From Firmicutes bacterium UBA1535 (lineage in GTDB: Bacteria > Bacillota > Clostridia > Tissierellales > Sedimentibacteraceae): 20,291 bases of DNA. This document shows positions 16,181 through 20,291 of this stretch, piece by piece (position 1 is the stretch's first letter; every line of letters begins with the position of its first letter). Location of the stretch: contig DCPV01000120.1 of the NCBI GenBank assembly GCA_002323775.1, positions 1 through 20,291 of the forward strand, written 5' to 3'. The notes under the pieces were generated by a model. It was given only the letters and a program-made list of their open reading frames with translations. It had not been told where the DNA came from and made no database searches. Both the position numbers and the translations under genes were made by a program.

Positions 16181-16327
16181 TCATAACAGTTCTGTATTCA
16201 CGACGTCGCTGAACAAGGCAGCAAGAGCTAGACCGTCTTGGCGGTGGTCACACCAGGTGAAGTGATGTGGTCTGACTTTATCTATCAGCATTCCATCCAA
16301 GACCATTGCGTTAACATATTGTTAGGC
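16181..16327 (-). repeat. attC-like site 8 (consensus GTTAGGC core)
   Basis: The outer ends are TCATAAC (16181-16187) and GTTAGGC (16321-16327). On the coding strand the latter reads GCCTAAC, an exact match to the RYYYAAC core of attC sites. The inner arms TATTCACG and CGTTAACATA pair imperfectly. The central stem ACGTCGCT (16203-16210) with AGTGATGT (16261-16268) pairs completely with two G-T wobbles on the plus strand. The terminal hairpin block TAGACCGTCTTGGCGGTGGT is present. Confidence 0.82.
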
Positions 16328-16339
16328 ATAGCTTTTTAA

Positions 16340-16762
16340 CTAATTTGAATTCTCGAAACCATCCAATGTCATACCATTTTTTAGCTTCCATTCTTTTCTT
16401 CCATTTACGGATGAATTACGTACAACTGAACTGGCTGCTAAAGGCGAAGCAAATGCTACATCCTTATTTAAAACTAAAAACACGTCATCATCAGATGGTT
16501 TAAAATAGTTTTCTATTTCTAATTATTTTCGTATTTTTATATAATTAACTATTAACACTATCCTTTCGTATAAATGAGCCTTCTAACAAAATATAGTTTC
16601 CATCTTCGATTAATAATCTGGCAACCTTACTTTTAACTCCTTTTCCTCCAGAGACAGTTAATTCAAATATATTCATATCATTACTTGCAGCAGTTTCTTT
16701 AACTGGTTCATTAACTTTTGTAAAATCAAATGTTCCAAGATTTTTTAATAAAAAAATAATAT
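16340..16762 (-). pseudogene. DUF4357-domain protein, frameshifted and 5'-truncated
   Basis: Two reading frames give pieces of one protein. The first (about 16543-16762) ends KVARLLIEDGNYILLEGSFIRKDSVNS. The second (about 16340-16516) reads LNKDVAFASPLAASSVVRN, then SSVNGRKEWKLKNGMTLDGF, and stops. The second part matches the DUF4357 pattern (FxSPSAAAxxVxGxSxNGxxxWK...GxTL), found at the C-terminus of GIY-YIG and other proteins. The function of this domain is not known to me. There is no start codon or ribosome binding site for the first frame, so the 5' part is lost. Site 8 directly follows its stop, which makes it a decayed cassette gene. Confidence 0.72.
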
Positions 16763-16763
16763 T

Positions 16764-17038
16764 TTAAGTACTTCTATTATAAAAATGAAATACGTTATTT
16801 TTCATATGCAAAGTCTTTATTGTGGCTTCTTCTATTTTATTAGCATCTCTTTCACTACAGAAAATACCATCCTTTATTTACCTACAAAAAGTGAAGCCTA
16901 ATTTTTCAATAGGCTTAATAGATTTCTCATTATCAATATAAATACAAGCACTTATAATTCTTACAAAAATCCACCAATGCTGTGATTTTGTCTCATGTTG
17001 CATATAAAAATCAGTAATTTCATCAGCTATGTCGTTAT
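16764..17038 (-). pseudogene. GNAT acetyltransferase C-terminal remnant
   Basis: A minus-strand frame directly after the TraB-like gene reads HETKSQHWWIFVRIISACIY, then IDNEKSIKPIEKLGFTFCR, and stops at 16878-16880. SIKPIEKLGF is the usual GNAT C-terminal motif (SxxxxEKxGF). No N-terminal half or start codon is present. The same frame goes on after the stop for about 38 codons to 16764, and that part includes the right copy of the 34-bp repeat. I read this as a truncated gene; whether it was a cassette gene is unclear, as no attC-like site adjoins it. Confidence 0.55.
16772..16805 (+). repeat. Right copy of the 34-bp direct repeat flanking the cassette array
   Basis: It matches 8854-8887 at 31 of 34 positions in the same orientation and lies to the right of the eighth site and of the decayed DUF4357 gene. 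The mismatches are single and scattered. Confidence 0.5.
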
Positions 17039-17728
17039 CTAATTATATATTTCTTTTAAAACAATTTCATCTTTGAAGTATTCTCTTATAGCTTTTATTG
17101 CAAAAGCTCTATGATCTATTCCGGTTAAAAAAATAATCCTTTGTCCTATATTATTCTTAATTATATTAATAATATTTTTACTTATTTGTTTATCCCTTTC
17201 TATATAAAAACTACTCATCTTTTCAAAAGGTGTATCCTTAAACATTTCTTCAAGCTGATTATACAATACATCAACTAATAAATCATACTTTCCATTATTA
17301 CACTCCTCTGATGTATGATTTATTATTAAAGGTATCCTAATATTATCAATTATTTTAATCATATTTTTTTCTTTAACATATCCATCTATTGAATCAAATT
17401 GTTTTTCCAATGTTTTTACATCAAGAGTTTCAAAATACTTGTCAGGTATTAGCTTATCTTTTATAGTGTCTCCCAACCAATCAAAACCATAAATTTTACA
17501 ATCGTCTTCATATCTGAATTTTGCTTCAATCATTTCATATGGATAATACTTTTCTAAATATTTTCTTTGTTGTAATATATCTTCATTTCTAATTTCAACA
17601 CCAATAATATCTGGCTTATACTTATCAATAATTAAAAATATATCATCATAGCTATAAAATTTATTATCTTTATGTATTCCATGTAATGTTCCTAATATCA
17701 TTACTTCTGTTTTTTCTGTCTTCCTCAC
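17039..17728 (-). CDS. TraB/PrgY/EreA-like protein
   Basis: The 229-residue protein resembles the TraB/PrgY-EreA-ChaN group, whose members use conserved His and Glu residues at a metal or active site. The motif GTLHGIH is at 13-19, KPDIIGVEIR at 38-47, and FLTGIDHRAF at about 200-209. No signal peptide or membrane segment is seen, unlike PrgY with its membrane C-terminus. I chose the GTG at 17728; the GTG at 17737 lies within two bases of the AAGGAG ribosome binding site, which is too close. It sits between the cassette region and pyrG, and no attC-like site lies between it and pyrG. Substrate and role are unknown. Confidence 0.7.
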   Translation of the reverse strand: MRKTEKTEVMILGTLHGIHKDNKFYSYDDIFLIIDKYKPDIIGVEIRNEDILQQRKYLEKYYPYEMIEAKFRYEDDCKIYGFDWLGDTIKDKLIPDKYFETLDVKTLEKQFDSIDGYVKEKNMIKIIDNIRIPLIINHTSEECNNGKYDLLVDVLYNQLEEMFKDTPFEKMSSFYIERDKQISKNIINIIKNNIGQRIIFLTGIDHRAFAIKAIREYFKDEIVLKEIYN

Positions 17729-17852
17729 AATAACCACTCTCCTTAATAATATTATTGAAATTCTTTCTACATTCTTTTGTATATCTTACCATAATATCAT
17801 AAAACTTTCCATACCTTTTTTACATTTTTACCTTTTTACGACAAGCTAAAAA

Positions 17853-17882
17853 ATCCCTGCAATACAAAAGTACTACAGGGAT
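17853..17882 (-). terminator. Intrinsic terminator of pyrG
   Basis: On the minus strand, ATCCCTGTAGTAC and GTATTGCAGGGAT pair around a TTTT loop with one or two mismatches, and TTTTT follows. It starts 24 nt after the pyrG stop. It should separate pyrG from the TraB-like gene. Confidence 0.85.
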
Positions 17883-17905
17883 ATATATTTAATAAAATCA
17901 AATTT

Positions 17906-19507
17906 CTACTTATTTTCCACAGAAGCCTTTATAAAATCTCTAAACAAAGGATGACTTCTTGTTGGTCTTGATTTAAACTCTGGGTGGAATTGTACTGCCA
18001 CAAACCATGGATGGTCTTTTATCTCTACAATTTCAACTAGCTTTCCATCAGGTGATAAGCCTGTTATCTCCATGCCATTTTTCTCTACAATTTCTCTGTA
18101 ATCATTATTGAACTCATATCTATGTCTATGACGCTCACTTATAAGTTCTTCATTTGCATAAGCTAGCTTTGCTTTTGAACCGTCCTTTAATTTACATGGG
18201 TACTGTCCAAGTCTCATAGTTCCGCCCTTGTTTTTTATATTGACTTGGTCATCCATCAAATCTATAACAGGATAAGATGTATTTGGATTTAATTCTGAGC
18301 TATGAGCATCCTTATAGCCTATTACATTTCTTGCAAATTCAACTACAGCCATTTGCATGCCTAGACAAATTCCAAGGAAAGGTATTTTATTTTCTCTTGC
18401 ATATTTAGTAGCAAGAATTTTACCCTCTATACCTCTATCTCCAAAGCCTCCCGGAACTAATATACCATCACAGTCTCTAAGTGTATCTTGATAATTACTT
18501 TCATTAAGCTCGTTGGAATGAATCCATCTTATGTCTACTTCTGCACTATTCTCAATTCCTCCGTGCTTTAAACTCTCAGCAACTGAAAGATAAGCATCTC
18601 TTAATTCTGCATACTTGCCTACAAGCCCTATTGTTACCTTATGCTTTGTATTTTTAGAAGCATGTACCATATTTTTCCATTCAGTTAAATTTGGCTCATT
18701 GCACTCTAATTTTAGTTCTTTACAAACTATATTAGCAATTCCTTCATTTTCCAATAGTAAAGGAATATCATACAGGCTCTCAGCATCAAGATTTTGTATA
18801 ACACTTTTTTTATCAACATTGCAAAACAAAGCAATTTTACTTTTTTGCTCGTCAGATAATTCAAGCTCTGTACGACAAACCAAGATATCAGGCTGAATTC
18901 CAACGCTTCTAAGTTCCTTAACGCTGTGTTGTGTTGGTTTAGTTTTAAGCTCTCCAGCCTTGCTAAGATATGGCAACAATGTAACGTGAATATAAAGCAC
19001 ATTCTCCTTGCCCACATCAAACTTTATCTGTCTTATAGCTTCTATGAATGGCAAGCTTTCTATATCGCCAATAGTTCCCCCAATTTCAGTTATAACAACA
19101 TCTACATCCTGAACAGATTGTGCTCTATAAACCATGTCCTTTATTTCATTAGTTATGTGAGGTATAACCTGAACTGTAGCACCTAAATAATCTCCGTGTC
19201 TTTCCTTATTTAAAACAGACCAGTATATCTTTCCACTTGTTATACTGCTGTATTTAGTAAGATTTATATCCACTATTCTCTCATAATGTCCTAAATCTAA
19301 ATCTGTTTCTGCTCCGTCGTCCGTAACAAAAACCTCTCCATGCTGATACGGGCTCATAGTTCCTGGGTCTACGTTTATATATGGGTCAAATTTCTGTAGA
19401 GATACCTTTAACCCCCTTGATTTTAATAATAGACCTAAAGATGCTGCTGTTATTCCTTTACCAAGTGAAGATACAACTCCACCTGTTATAAAAATGTATT
19501 TTGCCAT
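17906..19507 (-). CDS. pyrG: CTP synthase
   Basis: CTP synthase converts UTP to CTP using ATP and glutamine, the last step of de novo pyrimidine nucleotide synthesis in the cytoplasm. The 533-residue length is normal. The N-terminal synthase domain starts [20 protein letters not shown] with the P-loop and continues with [20 protein letters not shown]. The glutaminase domain has VPGGFGDRG, the nucleophile Cys381 in GICLGMQ, and His508 and Glu510 in FHPEF. The ATG start has an AGGAGG ribosome binding site at a long spacing of about 13 nt. It has its own promoter, a leader of about 210 nt with a terminator-like hairpin, and a terminator after it, so it is probably monocistronic. Confidence 0.98.
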   Translation of the reverse strand: MAKYIFITGGVVSSLGKGITAASLGLLLKSRGLKVSLQKFDPYINVDPGTMSPYQHGEVFVTDDGAETDLDLGHYERIVDINLTKYSSITSGKIYWSVLNKERHGDYLGATVQVIPHITNEIKDMVYRAQSVQDVDVVITEIGGTIGDIESLPFIEAIRQIKFDVGKENVLYIHVTLLPYLSKAGELKTKPTQHSVKELRSVGIQPDILVCRTELELSDEQKSKIALFCNVDKKSVIQNLDAESLYDIPLLLENEGIANIVCKELKLECNEPNLTEWKNMVHASKNTKHKVTIGLVGKYAELRDAYLSVAESLKHGGIENSAEVDIRWIHSNELNESNYQDTLRDCDGILVPGGFGDRGIEGKILATKYARENKIPFLGICLGMQMAVVEFARNVIGYKDAHSSELNPNTSYPVIDLMDDQVNIKNKGGTMRLGQYPCKLKDGSKAKLAYANEELISERHRHRYEFNNDYREIVEKNGMEITGLSPDGKLVEIVEIKDHPWFVAVQFHPEFKSRPTRSHPLFRDFIKASVENK

Positions 19508-19544
19508 TCTTGATTTTTTTCCTCCTGTATGAATTGTTGTTTAA

Positions 19545-19571
19545 AATAAGAAAGTTAAGAATTTTCTTATT
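19545..19571 (-). promoter_or_regulatory. Leader hairpin near the pyrG ribosome binding site
   Basis: A perfect 9-bp inverted repeat (AATAAGAAA and TTTCTTATT on the coding strand) with a 9-nt loop lies between the attenuator-like terminator and the pyrG ribosome binding site. Its role is unknown. Confidence 0.35.
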
Positions 19572-19623
19572 AAAAAATAAAAAACAGAGAATAAAAAAGG
19601 GGTTTTTTTTTTTAATCTCTGTT
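19571..19623 (-). terminator. Attenuator-like terminator in the pyrG leader
   Basis: On the minus strand, AACAGAGA pairs with TCTCTGTT around an A-run, CCCC and a T-run, and a T-rich tail follows. It lies after the candidate pyrG promoter and about 75 nt before the pyrG start, so it can stop pyrG transcription before the gene. The pyrG of B. subtilis is controlled by an attenuator of this kind, relieved when CTP is low. A C/U-rich strand like CCCCTTTTTT is what a run of added G residues would pair with, but no GGG start is visible at the predicted initiation point. The mechanism is therefore not shown. Confidence 0.65.
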
Positions 19624-19652
19624 ATGAGTTTTAAAATTAATTATTTTATTTG

Positions 19653-19677
19653 ATGTATGCAACACGAAAGCACACAT
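19653..19677 (-). promoter_or_regulatory. Leader hairpin in the pyrG upstream region
   Basis: ATGTGTGC pairs with GCATACAT on the minus strand (one G-T wobble) around a 9-nt loop. It lies between the promoter and the attenuator-like terminator. It could be part of the attenuation structure. Confidence 0.35.
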
Positions 19678-19692
19678 ATTTTTTAATTTATA

Positions 19693-19755
19693 AAATGTTT
19701 GACATAATACGAACATTTACTAAATCATTTTATACCAAAACTATATAAAGGTCAA
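19693..19755 (-). promoter_or_regulatory. Candidate pyrG promoter with inverted repeat at the start site
   Basis: On the minus strand, TTGACC (19750-19755), 17 nt and TAAAAT (19727-19732) form a good sigma-A-type promoter. Directly downstream, an inverted repeat with arms AAATGTT and AACATTT (19693-19699 and 19712-19718) covers about +2 to +28. It may be a repressor operator or a 5' hairpin of the message. Confidence 0.6.
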
Positions 19756-19846
19756 TAGTTTTTTTATTGGAATTTTTTACTATTTTATTGTAAACTTTTT
19801 CCATATAATTATCTTGCTTTAAGGCCCTAAGGTTTAAAGTTTAACT

Positions 19847-20291
19847 CTACGATTTTGTTTTATTTTGCAAATATCTCATTCCTAAATTAGTTAATGTCGA
19901 GCCTTGTCTTCCTCTTTTTTTACTTAGATATCCTTGCTTTTCCAGCATATTTAATCTTGTTCTTACCTGAGCCTCTGTCATTTTACAATTTAATTCTGTT
20001 AGCTTTGATGAAATTTTATCTCTGCCTGCTGAGAGATTATTATCTTGGAGCTCCTTTATAGCCATTAGAATACGCAGAGAATCAGGGCTTAAGCTTTCTA
20101 CCTTTTCATTTGTATTATTCTCTGACATGCTGTCTAATTCATAATTTATATCGTTTATTCTTTCATCAAAAAAATTGCTGTCTGGCAAATCTGATAGCTT
20201 TAGCTCATTTGTACTGCGTACTGCCAGCATATATTGTACCGTGCTTTCTAGCTCTCTTATGTTTCCAAACCATTTGTATTTCATGAATTCA
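19847..20291 (-). CDS. Sigma-54-dependent transcriptional regulator, C-terminal part (partial)
   Basis: The gene runs off the right edge; 147 residues are visible. The first (FMKYKWFGNIRELESTVQYM) are the end of the AAA+ sigma-54 activator domain, the WxGNxREL motif. The remainder is a linker followed by about 75 residues (SLRILMAIKELQ, GRDKISSKLTELNCKMTEAQ, VRTRLNMLEKQGYLSKKRGR) that look like a winged-helix DNA-binding domain rather than the Fis-type helix-turn-helix usual in enhancer-binding proteins. It probably activates a sigma-54 promoter elsewhere. Its coding frame is open to the edge, so the ATG at 20284 is internal. The gene is transcribed toward pyrG, with about 340 nt between them. 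Confidence 0.9.
   Translation of the reverse strand, partial: EFMKYKWFGNIRELESTVQYMLAVRSTNELKLSDLPDSNFFDERINDINYELDSMSENNTNEKVESLSPDSLRILMAIKELQDNNLSAGRDKISSKLTELNCKMTEAQVRTRLNMLEKQGYLSKKRGRQGSTLTNLGMRYLQNKTKS

Larger units (their letters stand above)
9542..16327 (-). mobile_element. Integrase-less integron cassette array (CALIN-like) with eight attC-like sites
   Basis: Seven gene units are bounded by eight related palindromes, and every gene has the same orientation. Counting outward, units also lie beyond site 1 (the GNAT gene at 9045) and beyond site 8 (a decayed DUF4357 gene). Each coding-strand unit starts at a GTTA-type core, carries a single gene, and ends in a palindrome about 130-147 bp long that starts TAAC and ends GTTA. 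Unit lengths are about 0.7-1.1 kb. The sites are visibly richer in G and C than the AT-rich genes. No integrase gene is visible. In integron logic the attI-proximal end would be on the right, where the sites are best preserved. Confidence 0.75.

Noticed and set aside
9542-16327. The palindromes as a CRISPR array.
   Set aside because: Spacing is 0.7-1.1 kb with whole genes between copies, repeats are about 140 bp and variable, and no cas genes are present.
9542-16327. The palindromes as MITE-type insertions or REP/BOX repeats.
   Set aside because: They show no target duplications, stand once between each pair of genes in fixed orientation, and the unit-end complementarity fits site-specific recombination better.
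9542-16327. The palindromes as a family of structured RNAs or riboswitches for the genes beside them.
   Set aside because: Wobble pairs favour the plus strand, opposite to the genes, and the genes share no pathway. An antisense RNA cannot be fully excluded.
16893-16920. A ninth attC core at the AGCCTAAT...AGGCTTAAT inverted repeat.
   Set aside because: It lies inside the GNAT remnant's coding frame, lacks the inner arms and central blocks, and is only a short hairpin.
8522-17905. An integron integrase or other recombinase gene.
   Set aside because: No open frame in the window shows tyrosine recombinase motifs on either strand.
18727-19020. A 97-codon minus-strand frame inside pyrG.
   Set aside because: It is an alternative frame of the pyrG coding region and shows no independent features.
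19508-19760. A T-box or known riboswitch before pyrG.
   Set aside because: No T-box consensus or recognisable riboswitch core is visible; the leader shows only simple hairpins and a terminator.

Overview
The window looks like part of the chromosome of a low-GC Gram-positive anaerobe, most likely a clostridial relative such as a member of the Peptostreptococcaceae. This rests on the AT-rich sequence, strong AGGAGG-type ribosome binding sites, TTG and GTG starts, a bacterial V-type (A/V-type) ATPase operon, and a sigma-54 activator next to pyrG. I could not search a database, so the family placement is an inference. Every gene I accept lies on the minus strand.

Region 1 (1-8521) is a V-type ATPase operon, read right to left in the order H-C-I-K-F-E-A-B-D, with D cut by the window edge. 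It encodes the soluble A3B3 head with rotor parts D and F, the C coupling subunit, the E/H peripheral stalks, and the membrane sector I plus K. Several gaps between its genes hold short perfect hairpins, and the A and B genes share a similar leader motif. A long bidirectional terminator (8736-8789) separates the operon from the accessory region upstream.

Region 2 (about 8854-17038) is the main find. Single genes, all in one orientation, are separated by eight related GC-rich imperfect palindromes of about 130-147 bp. Each palindrome has TAAC/GTTA outer ends, an inner TGTTCACG/CGTGAACA-type arm, and a variable branched centre. This is the layout of integron attC sites, and the genes (GNAT acetyltransferases, small membrane proteins, an alpha/beta hydrolase, a P-loop kinase, a decayed DUF4357 gene) are typical cassette cargo. 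The strongest evidence is that the two ends of a single gene unit can be complementary over more bases than the two ends of one site. This is expected if each unit was once a circle closed at that junction. No integrase gene lies in the window, so I read it as an integrase-less cassette cluster (CALIN-like) in a Firmicute. A 34-bp direct repeat (31/34 identical) lies just outside the array on both sides.

Region 3 (17039-20291) returns to chromosomal genes: a TraB/PrgY-like protein, CTP synthase (pyrG) with a promoter, a leader and an attenuator-like terminator, and the C-terminal part of a sigma-54-dependent regulator cut by the window edge.
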